From positions 32,816,454 through 32,880,453 of the forward strand of contig NC_062232.1 of NCBI RefSeq assembly GCF_902686445.1: a stretch of 64,000 nucleotides of DNA, given 5' to 3'. Of this stretch, positions 44,340 through 55,630 are shown piece after piece. Origin of the DNA: Sciurus carolinensis. Taxonomy: Eukaryota > Chordata > Mammalia > Rodentia > Sciuridae. The first letter of the stretch is position 1, and each line of letters begins with the position of its first letter. The notes under the pieces are model-generated. The model made no database searches. It saw nothing but the letters and a program-made list of their open reading frames with translations, and was not told the DNA's origin. Position numbers and translations under genes: made by a program.

Positions 44340-44760
44340 CTGTAACTGCCCCAAGCTCCCTACTTTGTGTAGTCCTCTCCCATGCTGACCCTGGCCTGGT
44401 CATGTGGCCTGCTTTGCCCAATGGAGCCTTATCAAGAGTGACACAGGCAGAGGCTGGCTATGCACATGCACCTTGGTCTCTTGGAACACTCATTCTTGGA
44501 ATCCAACCACCATGCAAAGTAGCCCAAGCTAACCGTGTAGATAGACCTCGGGGAAGTCCAACAGTCTTCCAACCATCCCCACCAATGCGTCAGATAGGTG
44601 ACATGCCAGTCCCATCCACCATGGGCTTCAGTCATGTGAGAGACCTCAAGCAGGACCAGCAAAAGATCCACCCAGCGGAGCCCTAATCAAGCCACAGAAT
44701 CAGGAAAAGTAATCGAACTCATCTTTGCTTGAAACCAACAAGTCCTGTTATACAGCAACG
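44340..44760 (+). repeat. Old ERVL-like LTR fragment
   Basis: 'ctggtcatgtggcctgcttt', 'gcccaatggagccttatcaa', 'gcagaggctggctatgcaca' and the end-like 'caagtcctgttatacagcaa' show the same class as 5558-5975. Frames on both strands are spurious. Confidence 0.55.
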
Positions 44761-44764
44761 TAGA

Positions 44765-45585
44765 ATCAAAGCATTCCATTATTCTCCAGTGCACCCAAGG
44801 TCAAGATCGCATTTCCTGGTGCCCTTCATGAAAGTTCCCCGTATCCAATAACTTCTATCTTTCTCCTACCATCCTACTGAGCTAAAGTAGGGTTTCTGCT
44901 AAACCATAACATCTGCATTTCTCACACAGTAAATCTTAACTATAAAGTGTCTCACTCCCTCCTGGACACTTACTGCCATAACAAACCGGGGCTCCGAGGT
45001 TAAAAGAATGTAAAATAAGTTTTTTCATTCCATCTGTGTGGCAAAGGGTGTATTGTACAAGGCACAGTGTGGATACTGAGAAATGAGGTTCAGATTACTA
45101 AAGACTAAATTTTACATCTATATATATAATACAGTGATTATGTATATAATTTCTTGGTTCATGCTATATCACAAAATAAGCTAAGTATTGAAAGGCTGTT
45201 TTGCTATGTGGAAGTCCTTGCTATAATGCATTAATAAGAAAGCTGTGCAATCAACATATTAATTGTATGTAAATGGTATTTTTTAAATGCTTTAAAACAA
45301 TTTATTCCCCTGAGCATTTTAAATAGGCCCCCTGGAAAGTTGTTTATGTAGTCATTTGCTTGGTGAACTTTCTCCTAGCGGGTTCCTTCTATCCACAAAT
45401 GAACAAGAAGAAATCTTGCTGCCTGCTTCCTCCTCCTTTCTAGGACCCAGGAGCAAGTGTCCTGAGGGTGGTGGCCTAGGATCTGCCCTAGTGATTCTGA
45501 AATCTGATCACTTCTTTTATTTCCAAAATCTCTGGTCCCTTCTGTCAATTAATGTCTATTCCACATGGGGTCTGAGTTACTTTAA
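44765..45585. other. Unique AT-rich sequence, possibly regulatory
   Basis: No gene. 45230-45370 ('caatcaacatattaattgta', 'aatggtattttttaaatgct', 'agcattttaaataggccccc') is repeat-free and TAAT-rich, a weak enhancer candidate. Confidence 0.3.
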
Positions 45586-45591
45586 AACATG

Positions 45592-45798
45592 GATAACACC
45601 AGGTATGGTTATGCACACATGGAATTCCACAGGCTTGGGAGGCTGAGGCAGGAGGATTGCAAGTTCAAAGCCAGGCTCAGCCACTTAGCAATGACCTAAG
45701 CAGCTCAGCAAGTCCCTGTCTCTACATAAAATATTAAAAAGGGCTTGGGCTGGGGCTCAGTGGTTAAGCGCCCCTGGGTTCAATCCCTGGTACCAGAA
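45592..45798 (+). repeat. B1-dID SINE
   Basis: Sense but diverged at the start ('caggtatggttatgcacaca'). Then 'gaggctgaggcaggaggatt', 'gcgcccctgggttcaatccc' and 'tggtacc'. The flanks 'aaaacatggataac' and 'aaaaaatgggtaac' are a likely 14-base duplication. Confidence 0.92.
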
Positions 45799-45889
45799 AA
45801 ACAAAAAAAAATATTTAAAAAATGGGTAACTGTTGGGGACCAAAGAGAATCAATCAAAACCACTAACAACTGCTCACTCAGTCCTGCCT

Positions 45890-46328
45890 TGTTTTAGTCA
45901 GCTTTTTCACCACTGTGACCAAATGACCTGGCAAGAACAATTAGAGGAGCAAAGGTTTATTTGGCACCCACAGTTTCAGAGATATCAGTTCATAGATGGC
46001 CGACTCCATTGCTATGGGCCCAGGATGAGGCAGAACATCATGGCGGAAGGGTGTGGAGGAGGAAAACAGCTCAGGACGTGACAAACAGCAGAGAGTAAGA
46101 GAGCTCTGTCACCAAGCACAAAATATAAACCCAAAAGGCATACCCCAGTGACCCACCTCCTCCAGCCACATCCTACCTGCCTAAAGTTACCACCCAGTCA
46201 ATCCATATTAGTGGATTAATCCACCTATTAGGTTAAACTTCTCACCATCTAATCATTTCTCCTCTGAACCTTCTTGTGTTGTCTCACACATGAGCTTTTG
46301 GGAGACACCTCATATCTAAACCATGACA
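45890..46328 (-). repeat. Rodent-lineage MaLR-type LTR (copy 6)
   Basis: TG...CA ends (TGTTTTAGTCAGC to ACCATGACA), with 'gaacaattagaggagcaaag', 'catggcggaagggtgtggag' and 'ctcacacatgagcttttggg'. 439 bp. Flanking pentamers do not match exactly. Confidence 0.82.
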
Positions 46329-46334
46329 GCACCT

Positions 46335-47350
46335 TAGCATAGAAGGAGAAGGTTGTTCAAGCCAGACACTCTATACATTCCCAAGACAACCATCAGCATT
46401 GAAATGCCACAAGTCACTATGTCCCTTCTCATCAAGCTAAAGAAACCAGGAATTGTATGACACCTAAAAGAGAATTTCAATGAAGAAAATGCAAGCATTT
46501 CAGACATGAAAAGAGCCGCCTCTATGGTATGTTATTTTGTTTTGTTTCATTTTATTCTCATTTGGGTTCCAAACAAATTAAGCCACTTTCCAAATTAACC
46601 CAACTTCCCAGGGACCTTTGATAAGTGAGGTTTCTAACAAGTAAGGCCTGATCTACCACAGCTCATCTAGAATTCTAGTCTGTCCAGAATCTTCCCACAA
46701 GCCCTCACAGAAGTATAAAACTCTTTTGTTTATTCAGACACCTATGAGCACAGTATGGAAGACACAGGGGCACAGAGCCCCATGTGGGAAGTGTGTTTAG
46801 AACTCAGCAGCTCCCAACCCAATGTTTCAAGGTATGTCTGAGGTCTTGTCCCCACCACTCCCCTTTGGGCTAACTCTGCTGATTTGCCTCATGTTCTCAA
46901 AAAGCAGAAGCATGAAACTTGAGGGAACCATTAGCGAAGCCACTGACCATCACAACCTGAGGCACACAGCCCAACCACAACCACCTTGGTGGCGAAGGTG
47001 GCATTTGCAACTCATAGGCCACGAATAGCGAAGAGAGTAAGGAAGGAAACGCAGTATTCTCACAGGCTGGAGGCCATTCCTGAGAACTCCAGGATAAATA
47101 CAAGGCACTTGTCATCTGTCACTGGAGCTGACCTCAGTTTGAGGAGTTTCAACAAGGCCTCAGGTCACCCTGTGTGGGCCGTGGTAGCAAGCCTCAGCAA
47201 GGCCTGGTCCCAGAGCGCTCAAGTGTGGTTTCCCCCTTCCCCATTCTTCTCCTGATCTACCCTGGATTGGAAGGAATCACAAATGCCTTGCCCTCAGGTT
47301 TCTAGGGAGATTTGTCCAAAAAGGGGCACTGGCAGACGAGAAGGCAGGAG
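46335..47350. other. Unassigned sequence
   Basis: No named repeat or gene. Frames under 90 codons on both strands at 46822-47255 are unrecognised. Confidence 0.35.
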
Positions 47351-47354
47351 GACG

Positions 47355-47604
47355 CGCTACGGTTTGGATATGAGGTGTCCCCCAAAAGCTCCAATTAATG
47401 CAGGAATATTCAGAGGTCAAATGATCAGATTATAAGAGCTATAACCTAATCAGTGCATCCTAGTTTGAATGGACTGACTGGGTGGGAAATGTAGGAAGTG
47501 GAGTGTGGCTGGAGGAGGTGGGTCACTGGGGGCCTGCCCTGGAAAAGATGCTCTTCCTGTTGCTCCCTCCCTCCCTCCTCTGTCTCCTTCTCTCTCCCCC
47601 ACCC

Positions 47605-47676
<72 letters not shown>

Positions 47677-47887
47677 TCTCTCTCTCTCCTGACCCCACCA
47701 TGAGCTGAGTACTGAGTAGCTTTCCTCCACTGGGCCCTTCCCTCATGATGTTCTGCCTTACTTTGGGCCTAGAGCAATGGAGTCAGACCTCTATGTACTG
47801 AAAGTCTGAGCCCTAAATAAACATTTCCTCCTCTAAGTTGTTCTCGCAGGGTGTTTTGGCACAGTGACAAAAAAGTTGACTAAAATG
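47355..47887 (+). repeat. Rodent-lineage MaLR-type LTR (copy 7) with (TC)n
   Basis: Sense: 'ggtttggatatgaggtgtcc', 'gagctataacctaatcagtg', 'cctcatgatgttctgcctta', 'ctagagcaatggagtcagac' and 'gttgactaaaa'. An expanded pyrimidine tract inside it raises the length to about 533 bp. Confidence 0.82.
47608..47688 (+). repeat. (TC)n microsatellite
   Basis: About 80 bases of TC with one CC break, grown from the C/T-rich part of the host LTR. The Ser/Leu and Arg/Glu repeat frames around it are artefacts. Confidence 0.95.
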
Positions 47888-48268
47888 AGGGGAGAGGCCT
47901 GGGGATTTCTTCCCCTCTCACTGTTTCTTGTGACTCTAGCTCTTCCCAGATGCCCCCCGCCTTCATGGTCCCACATGCCAAACAGACCTGGCTTCTGGGT
48001 CCAATAACACACTCTCCTCCCTGTCGCTCTCCAGCCCTAAGCCTTCTGCTACTGGAAATCTCTGAAGTGCCTCATGTGTGCAGCTTCTCAGTGCCTCTGC
48101 CTGGCCCTTCAGTTCCCTATATTAAGTCCCCTCAGTTGAAAGACTGAGTCCTGTTTCTGTAGTAGCCATCACGGTCCTATCTCTTGCCTAATCAAACTCA
48201 AACTATCTATGATTTCTCCCACAACCAAATGTATAGCATCCAATTCAGAAGAACAGTGAGAATTTTCA

Positions 48269-48359
48269 TTTTTTTTTTTGGGGGGTGCTAGGGATCGAAC
48301 CCAGGGCCTTGTGCTTAGGAGGCAAGCACTCTACCGACTGAGCTATCTCCCCAGCCCCC
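48269..48359 (-). repeat. ID SINE, antisense, young
   Basis: 'gggtgctagggatcgaaccc' (B box), 'gaggcaagcactctaccgac' and 'tgagctatctccccagcccc' form a complete tRNA-like body with a T tail in front. The duplication gagaattttca is exact at 48258-48268 and 48360-48370. Confidence 0.92.
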
Positions 48360-48449
48360 GAGAATTTTCAAAAGAGAAAGGAAGGAAGAGAGGAAAGAAG
48401 GAAGAAACAAAGAAAGTAACAACTGATATTAAGCAATTCAGCAAGTGCT

Positions 48450-48590
48450 GAATATATGTGCGTTACCTTATTTAATCCCACAACGCCATTAGGATGTTGG
48501 TGCTTTTATTATTTTCATTATTCAGAAGTCCAGCAATTGGCCCAAGGGCACACAGCTTGGAAGGATCCCAGGCAGCCACTAGGAGCTAAG
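48450..48590 (-). repeat. MIR fragment
   Basis: 'gttaccttatttaatcccac', 'aacgccattaggatgttggt' and 'agggcacacagcttggaagg' match the reversed MIR order. Confidence 0.7.
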
Positions 48591-48599
48591 CGCCCTTAC

Positions 48600-50590
48600 C
48601 CATCAGATGCCACAAGCCCACTAAGAACCCTAGGGTGACTTGGGTGGGGGCACGGTCCTGAGCTAGCTTCTGAAAATGGTGCGTGCCAGGCCTGAAATGA
48701 CCTTGTGGCTTTGCCTGGCTCCAAGGGAAAATTCTCCTAAGGATGAGGGTGGGCCAGATTTGTATTCTCCAGCTCAGAAAACCTTAAGCAGTGATAAGTT
48801 GAGGGTCCTTCTGTTCACCTTTAGCAGAATGTATATAAGGGAAGGTGACAGGAGTCAGGGGTTGTTCTCAACACGGTCATCCACAGTTGGCCACAGCCAA
48901 GTCCTGGACAGAGGTGTGGCAGCTGTTCCAGAGGTCCCAAGACACATTGCCCAAGGTGCTGCGGACGAGGTTGGCCCATTCTGCTCTTCTGTGACACTCC
49001 AGCCTCAGGCCGGCAGACTGTCCCCAGCAAAGCTCCTTCCAGGCAAATGGCAGCATCTGTGTCTTCCAGCTGGACAGACCAGTGTTGGGCAGGGGGCCAG
49101 GGGCAAAGCATGCCTTGCATCTTGCACATGCCTCATGTCCAGGGCACAAGATTTGCTGAAAGTAAGATGTAAAGGACATTTGAAAACAGGACCACAGGGG
49201 AGGCCAAAGCTCAGTCCAAAAACAATAAAATCATGGCAGGGTTATTTGAAGCCTCTATGGACAGGATATTTGACAGTGAAGTCTCTCAAGTTCACCAGTA
49301 GGTCACCGACTGGCCACTTAATGCTTTTTGTAAACGCCAGTTGCTTTGGGGTTCTTCCCCACTGATCAATCAGAAGGGAAGCAGGCTGGGACAGGGTCCT
49401 GCTGCACCTGTCATTAGCCCTTTCCTTGCTGGGCAGTGGAACCTGGAAGATGGGTACTAGGATGGTTGGGGTATTGCCCAAGGGACAACCGGGCTAATGC
49501 CTTGTTGGGACAGGTAGCTGAATGGGGTCAGGATGTGACTTCCGGTGGGAAGTCACAGGGACACAGGACTGCTCTGTAAAGCAGGTTATCCCAGGCGCCC
49601 AGGGAGGGGCCCATGAAGGAGGGGCCCATGAAAGAGGGTCCCTTCCCAAGCAGACACTGCAGACAGACGCATGGTCTGGCTCTGGGAGATGTCTTCCCCC
49701 TGGGAGGACAGGATGATTTGCACGGAGCCTCCAGCTCACTCTGTCTCTGGCCCAGCGCCTGGTCTCTGAGGCGCATTTGTGAGCAGGAGGAGGAGGCCAA
49801 GGCCCCCACTGGCTATTCTCTGTGCAAAGCTAAGTAGCCTGGGGGCTGGGAGGAAGACCTTGACCTCGGGAGCCCTAAACCGTGGCTGACAGCAGACAGC
49901 AAGGGGGGCCCTGGGGAACGGCACTTTATTGAGGGACATTTGTCTTCATTTGGGGCCGTCTACATCTCATCCCACAGGCGTGCCCTGAGGTGAGAGTCTC
50001 CCTGACCCCTACCCGGACTGTCCCTGCACTGCACTGTCCCCGCACTGGATTGAAGGGAAAGCTGCCTCTTAAAGGCCCTCAGAGCCAGAGAGACAAATGT
50101 CAGCAAAGAATGACTGGAAATTCCCTGGGGTTCCCAGCCCCCGCCAGGGGACAGGAGACCTAGGGCAGGGACAGGCACCTCATAGACTCAGCCCTCCAAA
50201 CCTGGGTCCGCCTGGACTACTGGTGCCAGAAATCCAAAACTCATATTCAGCACAATAATCACAGATTAAGATAATGAAAAAATATATACCTATGCCTTCC
50301 AGAATGCAAACTAGAGAATAAACCTCCCTGAAATCATTGTGGCTGACAGAGAGGCCCCAGACTTGTCTTCACTCACAGGGAAAGAAAGGATGGCGCTTAA
50401 GGGGCTTTAGAATCTGCAAATATCAGAGTGCAAGATTGAGGTGGGTTGTTGGGGGGTTTCTCCTGAAAAGCTAAAAAAAAAAAATCAGGAGATATAAAAC
50501 GTTAAAAGCCCGTGAACTATGGCCTAGATGCTGCCACTAACCTGCCTAGCTGTGAATAAATCATTTCACCCCTCCTATGCCTCATTTTCC
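48600..50590. other. Unique sequence with a 229-codon ATG frame
   Basis: The frame 48676-49365 opens with ATG and is the longest ATG-started frame I see outside GC-rich or repeat DNA. Its product shows no domain or motif I know, and two 100-codon frames oppose it, so I do not call a gene. A small tandem doubling of about 15 bases ('ggggcccatgaa') lies at 49604-49634. No named repeat is seen in the rest. Confidence 0.4.
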
Positions 50591-50615
50591 ATATATATTT
50601 TCCATATATATGTAC

Positions 50616-50659
<44 letters not shown>

Positions 50660-50676
50660 ATCATATATATGTATGA
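50591..50676. repeat. (TA)n tract with AT-rich flanks
   Basis: Uninterrupted TA from about 50621 to 50657, bracketed by 'atatatattttccatatata' and 'catatatatgtatg'. Its self-complementary nature makes it prone to slippage and sequencing gaps. Confidence 0.95.
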
Positions 50677-50839
50677 TTGCCCGATATCAAAGGAGCTGGT
50701 CAGCAGCAAGGGTGCCCAGCTGAGGCGCCAGGCGTCTACACCACCCCCACCCACCCAGTTCCTAACTCAGCACTGCCCGGGAAGGCCTGGGGACCCGTCT
50801 AGCCCGAGAGGCAGCCTGGAAGGCTCTGGTTAGCCGCCC

Positions 50840-51720
50840 CGCGCTGAGAACAACCCTAGGGCCAGGTCTCGGGAGCTGCAGAGCCAAAGGCTCGAGGCAC
50901 GTGGCGCGCCTGGCTCCGCACTTTCCAAACGCTCAGCAAGCGCCGGAGGAGGGGCGGGTGGCGCCCGGAGCGGGGGACCGGGGACTGGATGGCCCTCGCC
51001 GGGGGCGGGAGGGGGGGTCGTCGCGCTAACACCGTGGGGCCGAGGGGGCGGGCCGCACGGGGATTCATTTCCATTTGGAGCGCGGCGCGCCGCAGCCGCC
51101 CTTATCTCGCCGCCGCCGCGGCTCTGCAGGCGCGGGCGCCCCGGGCTCCCTCCCGCCCCCGCCCCCTCCCCCTCCCCCGCCCGCCGCCGCCCGCGCCTTT
51201 GTCTGGCCCGGCGGCGCGCTCGGAGCCAGCGGGGCGGGTAATTGGCGGCCGGAGGAGGCGAACGGGCCGGCCCGGCCTCCGCTAATGAGCGGGCGGAGCC
51301 GCGGGGAGGGCGCGGCGCGGAGCCGGGGAGGGGGCTTCGGGGGCGGCTCGGGGCCGGGCGGGGATGGCCCTGCGGGTCCCAGCCGCCCCCTCCAGGGCTG
51401 GGATGGGGACCGGCGCCCCGAGGGACATCCCCTCCCCCATCCGGTCTCCCGCGCGCTCCAATTACCCTGCGGCCGTGCCAAGGCCTCGGGCTGCCCCGGG
51501 GCCGCCCCCGTGTCCCCGGAGAAGTGCCAAGGACTGAACGCTGGGGCGGGAGGGGAGAGGGAGGGGGGATCCCTGGGGGTTCGCAGCACTAGGGGACGCG
51601 GAGAGCCCAGGCGCTCCTTCCCTCCGGGCACGGCCACAGGGGGAGGGGACGCCCCAGGGTCCTTGCCGGAGGAGACGCGTAGGAAAGCCCGCAGGCGGCA
51701 GCGAAACCGGCTCTCTGGCG
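50840..51720. promoter_or_regulatory. Strong CpG island, probable promoter
   Basis: About 880 bases very rich in G+C and CpG, with many 'gggcgg'/'ccgccc' Sp1-type words, no clear TATA box, and G-run clusters able to form quadruplexes (51000-51020, 51300-51360). It also holds TAAT-type cores in an otherwise GC context ('gggtaattggcggc' near 51236, 'ccgctaatgagc' near 51281, 'ctccaattaccctg' near 51456) and a GATA-type word at 51101-51107. This pairing is typical of developmental-regulator promoters or Polycomb-target islands. No exon can be recognised on either side, and transcript direction is unknown. Confidence 0.75.
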
Positions 51721-51914
51721 GAGATGGAGATAAAATCCACCCCGGTTTCGAAATTAATTATACTGAATCCGCCGCGCTCTGCCGGCTCGGCTTGGAGCAG
51801 TCTGTTCCGAAAGGGCGCAGCGGCCCCCAGCCCTGGGACTGGGGGTCTCCTGCTGTTGATTCGAGAAACCCCCTTTCCGACACCATGTGCTGGAGTGACA
51901 GGCGCCGGGCCTGA
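51285..51914 (+). other. Open frame in CpG island, probably not coding
   Basis: A 209-codon ATG-started part of a longer open frame whose upstream opening, at 51075, is a TTG codon. The product is Gly/Arg/Pro-rich, as expected of translated GC-rich DNA, where stops are rare. A 190-codon antisense frame overlaps it (51065-51637), pointing to composition, not selection. A coding first exon cannot be ruled out. Confidence 0.2.
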
Positions 51915-52900
51915 AGAGGAGAGGTGGGAATAGGGGAGAGAGGGAAGCCTTTCTCCAACCACATGTCCCCTCTTGGACACCCGTCCGCTGTTACCACTGG
52001 CCTGTGGCCTCCTGCTCGGGAGCAGGCCCTTCCCGTGGTCCTGTCCTCACCTGTGAGGAATTCCGCAGCATCCTGGCCCTTGAGCCCCTGCTCACCTTAC
52101 ACTCATCTGTGCTAAGCCCCATCTGTCTCCACTGCTTGCCTGTGTGGTCTGGTTTTTGATGCTTCAGGTTAACTGGATTTTCCATGGCTGCCCTTTCTGG
52201 ACCTGGCTTTCTCCCACTTGGAAGTTGGGGATCTGCCTGTGGAAAGAAGCGCTCAGGTCTCAGAGACTGGGAGGAACACAGTGGAGCCCCACGCTGGCCC
52301 TGGCACAGCTTTCCCTCCTTTCTGTATTTTTTTTTTAATTGAGGTGTAACTTCATAGGGGTGGAAAGATGTGATCCCTGTCCTCACCCATCCTAAGGGTC
52401 ACGGCCACACTCCTGGAACAAAAGACAAGTTAACAAGAGCAAAAGAAATGTAGTTATTCAGTTTTCCTTGGACACTAGAGCCTTTAGGATTGAAGAACCA
52501 AAGTCCCAGGCAACCTTGTTTTCAGGCTTAGGTCCCATAGAGTAGACAGTCATGTAGAAATGTGCGGATGACCTCATGGTCACAGCCCGAGGAGGGAGCC
52601 TGCCCGTTCAGATTCTTCTGGGCCTTTCTGCAGCATTCCTTCCTCCTGGGTGTGGACAGGACCCTTCTGGAATGAGGAGCTTGGAGGGGAAAGGGAGAGC
52701 GTGACCTTTCCAGGTCACCGACTTGCTTGGGGAGGAGAGGGCTTCTAGTTTCTGTGACGCACCTTGCCGAAGAGGAATTCTTTCTGGGACTTGCTTCAGG
52801 GGAGAAAGAGGAACAGGAGACAGAGAGCTCCTGCCTTTGAGGCTTCCGATCTTCATTTTCTTGGAAGTGCTCAGCATGCTGAAGCCCCTTACTTTGAGTT
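51721..52900. other. Flank of CpG island, unassigned
   Basis: 'cgaaattaattatactgaat' at about 51747-51766 sits at the island edge. The remainder is ordinary sequence with short overlapping frames and a T run near 52327-52337. No splice-bounded exon is identifiable. Confidence 0.35.
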
Positions 52901-52904
52901 ATTG

Positions 52905-53470
52905 TGTCCTGTACCCCAATGACTTACCGACAGTGGAGTGCACCTCTTAAGTGTACAGCTTGATTCATGTTTACATACGCATATACCTGCGTGATCACCC
53001 CCAGGTCAATACAGATGTTGCAAACAGCCCCAAAGTTTCCCTCATAGCTTCTCTCAGTCAACACCCCGCAGCTATTCTGATCTCCAACGACATAGATCAG
53101 TTTTGCCTGATATAAATGGACTCACGCAACATGTGCTCTTTGGTATGTGACTCCTTCCACTGTCCACCAGATCCATCCATTCGATTGCAGGAAACTGTCG
53201 TTTATCCTTTTTAATTACCAAGTGACATTCCATTCTACAAATATGCCACAATTCACTTATCCATTTGATTGTTGATGGACATTTGGATTGTCTCCAGCTT
53301 GGCACCATGATGATAAAAGCAGTTGTGAACATTGCCCTACGTGTCTTTTGGTGGCTGCAAGAACCCATTTTTGTGGGGTACACTCCCAGGAGTGGAATTA
53401 CTGAGTCACAAGGTAGGTATATGTTTAACTTTATTGCCAAACAGTTTTCCAAAGTTGTATCTGGTTAGCT
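52905..53470 (-). mobile_element. Old L1M 3'-region fragment
   Basis: Antisense L1 text: 'aagtgtacagcttgattcat', 'gatataaatggactcacgca', 'catatcattccat'-type block at 53222 ('gtgacattccattctacaaa'), 'gttgatggacatttggattg', 'caggagtggaattactgagt' and 'aacagttttccaaagttg'. No intact ORF2; the 126-codon antisense frame is a remnant shadow. Confidence 0.75.
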
Positions 53471-53527
53471 TTTTAAAGCTAAAGTCGGGGTACGAATGTT
53501 ACTCAGAGAATTAAATTGCAGCCACAG

Positions 53528-53870
53528 CGTAATAATGACAGGGGACATATATTGAACACTTAGAATGTGCTAGGTACTGTTCTAAGGGATTTGCATGTAA
53601 TTAACATTTACTTACATGCATTTATATGCAAACATTCTCAGTGCCTGGTTTCATCTTGGAATGCGCCTGGGATGCCCTCCCCAGCGGAGACCCAGTTACA
53701 ATAGCCTGTTTGTAGAATGAATCATCTCCATTTTACGGAGGAGGAAGATGACGCGCAGAGAGGCATTGACTTACTAAAAATTCCAGGACCAGTGAGTGGC
53801 AAGACCAAGTCTCCAACTCAGATCTCCAGGCTCCTGGCCTTGCTGCCAATCTTAGGAACGGAAACCTGAC
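53528..53870 (-). repeat. MIR SINE
   Basis: 'gaacacttagaatgtgctag', 'gtactgttctaagggatttg', 'ccattttacggaggaggaag' and 'ccagtgagtggcaagaccaa' match the reversed MIR, with an inserted unrelated stretch near 53630-53710. Confidence 0.7.
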
Positions 53871-53964
53871 TCCATTGGAAGCCTCTCAGTTGCCTCCCTC
53901 CTACACCCCTGGCTGACCCCCCAGCAGTCCAGTGCTCCAGTCTTTTAGAGCCCTTGCCTTTCTT

Positions 53965-54400
53965 TTTCCTCCTGTGTAACAAGCTACCCTAAGATATAGT
54001 GACTTAACAACTATTATTGTCCCTTACGTTCTGAGAATTGAGTGGACTCCCCAATATCATTCCCACTTGAGGTCTCTCAAGCAGCTAAAGCTGCTGTCAC
54101 CTGCAGGCTTGACCAGACTGGGCATCCAAGATGGCGTATGCACATGGCTGGTGGTTAACGCTGACTCTTCACGAGAAGCTCAGCTGGGGCTGTCAACTGG
54201 AGCACTTGCATGTGGCTCGGGCTTCTCACAACATAGCAGCTGGATTCTGAGATGGTTTGTCCCTGTCCCCAGAGCAAGAGTTTCAAGGGACAGAAGAGAA
54301 AGCCATCAGGCCAATTAAGGGCTACACCAAGAATAGATACAGATTCACTTCCATCATAGTCTATTGGTCAAAGAAGCCATTCATCAGATTCCAAGGAGTG
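53965..54400 (-). repeat. Old ERVL-like LTR fragment
   Basis: 'gtaacaagctaccctaagat', 'agtgacttaacaactattat', 'tctcacaacatagcagctgg' and 'catcatagtctattggtcaa' follow the antisense order of the class seen at 1.70 and 38.60 kb. Confidence 0.6.
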
Positions 54401-54404
54401 GAGA

Positions 54405-54940
54405 GTCAGACTCGACTGATGAGTAGTAGGTCACACATAGGTGTTTCCTTGTCCTTTTAGCTATCTCTGTAAAGTATACAGCTTCCTTGCCCACTTACCT
54501 CGCTTCCAGCTGTAGGTCCGGAATAACTAAAAATATCCCTCTACCTCTTTGGTTCTTGAAGATACAAGGTTCCCAGGATTCCTTCCATTTCAGGTCAAAG
54601 CTGCCACACTGAGTCATCTCAACATCAGCACCTTGACATGCCCCAACCGTGCCTGCCCTGCTCTGTGCCCTGAGCCTGCTCGTCATTCCTTTCTGGGTCC
54701 CTGCCCGTGCACATCTGTTCTTCTCCAAACTTGGAGCCACCCTCACCACACTGAGACGCATATGCAGCCTGAACCTTGTCATCCTGGCCTCCGGCCCCAG
54801 CTGCCACCTGTCTGGGCCTTCCCTTCCTGACAATCATCTCTTCTCAGATAAAGCACCGAACCCTCTGGGACCCCTGGACAAGCTGGGATTTTCCTCCAGC
54901 GACCTAAGTTGTTTGGGGAGGGCACTCAGTCCCCTCCTTG
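54405..54940. other. Unassigned sequence
   Basis: Possibly decayed L2 ('ctctgtgccctgagcctgct'), not secure. Opposed frames of 93-112 codons are unrecognised. Confidence 0.3.
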
Positions 54941-54944
54941 GAAT

Positions 54945-55090
54945 ATTTGGAAGAGCGCAGACTCAGTAGGTGGAAGACCTGGGTTTGACTCCTTGATCTA
55001 CTGCTACTAGATATGTGGTCTCGGGCAAGAGTTCAGGCCTCTGCGATTTGGTATCCACATCTGCAGAATGGAATCATTACTAGAACTGCG
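54945..55090 (+). repeat. MIR SINE
   Basis: 'gagcgcagactcagtaggtg', 'cctgggtttgactccttgat', 'gatatgtggtctcgggcaag' and 'ccacatctgcagaatggaat' follow the MIR consensus. Confidence 0.7.
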
Positions 55091-55394
55091 TGGTCACATT
55101 GTCACGAGGCTTGAAGACAGTGACAGAAATATCTGCTACTGTACAAGGGGAAGAACAGACCTGAAATCGTGTCTTCTGGCCCCACACGCCAAAGCTGCTT
55201 TTGGAAAGTAAACTTTTCCCATGTGATTCGCTTTTCTATTTGATGACTTTTCACAAATGGAATCACATCGCCATAACCCAGTCCAAGGACCAATATTACC
55301 AGCACCCCAGAAAGTCCCTGTCCGCTTACGGTTCCTCCCCACTCCCAAGACTATCTGGACTTCTAACACCCTAGATTAATATCTGACCACATTT

Positions 55395-55600
55395 GTGGCA
55401 GCCGACTCCCCAGCACAATTTGCAAATGAGATAGTCATCTATCTGATGTGATTTGAAAGAAGCCAGAAAATCCAGCTCCCGCTGTGCCTAAATTTCCTCC
55501 ATTATCTCGGCATTCCTTTGTGTTAAGCACTGCTCCCCAGCCACAGTTCTCTTTGAAAAATGCAAATCCATCTGTATTGGGATAACAGCAATTCCTTAGT
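55395..55600. promoter_or_regulatory. Candidate conserved non-coding element
   Basis: Repeat-free: 'tttgcaaatgagatagtcat', 'gatgtgatttgaaagaagcc', 'cctccattatctcggcattc' and 'gaaaaatgcaaatccatctg'. It contains two octamer-like ATGCAAAT/TTTGCAAAT words. Enhancer status is inference. Confidence 0.35.
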
Positions 55601-55609
55601 CCCGCAGAA

Positions 55610-55630
55610 GAAAAAAAAAAAAAAAAAAAA
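55610..55630 (+). repeat. Poly-A tract
   Basis: A pure A run of about 20, without a recognisable SINE body before it. Confidence 0.8.

Noticed and set aside
47446..47746. Ser/Leu- and Arg/Glu-repeat proteins
   Set aside because: Produced by translating the (TC)n tract on both strands.
48280..48355. tRNA gene on the minus strand
   Set aside because: Same reasoning: T-tail side and exact 11-base duplication mark an ID insertion.
51075..51914. 279-codon open frame in the CpG island as a gene
   Set aside because: It opens with TTG, its composition is Gly/Arg/Pro from GC-rich DNA, and a long antisense frame overlaps it.
53072..53452. 126-codon antisense frame as a protein
   Set aside because: It is a decayed L1 remnant; no reverse-transcriptase motif is present.
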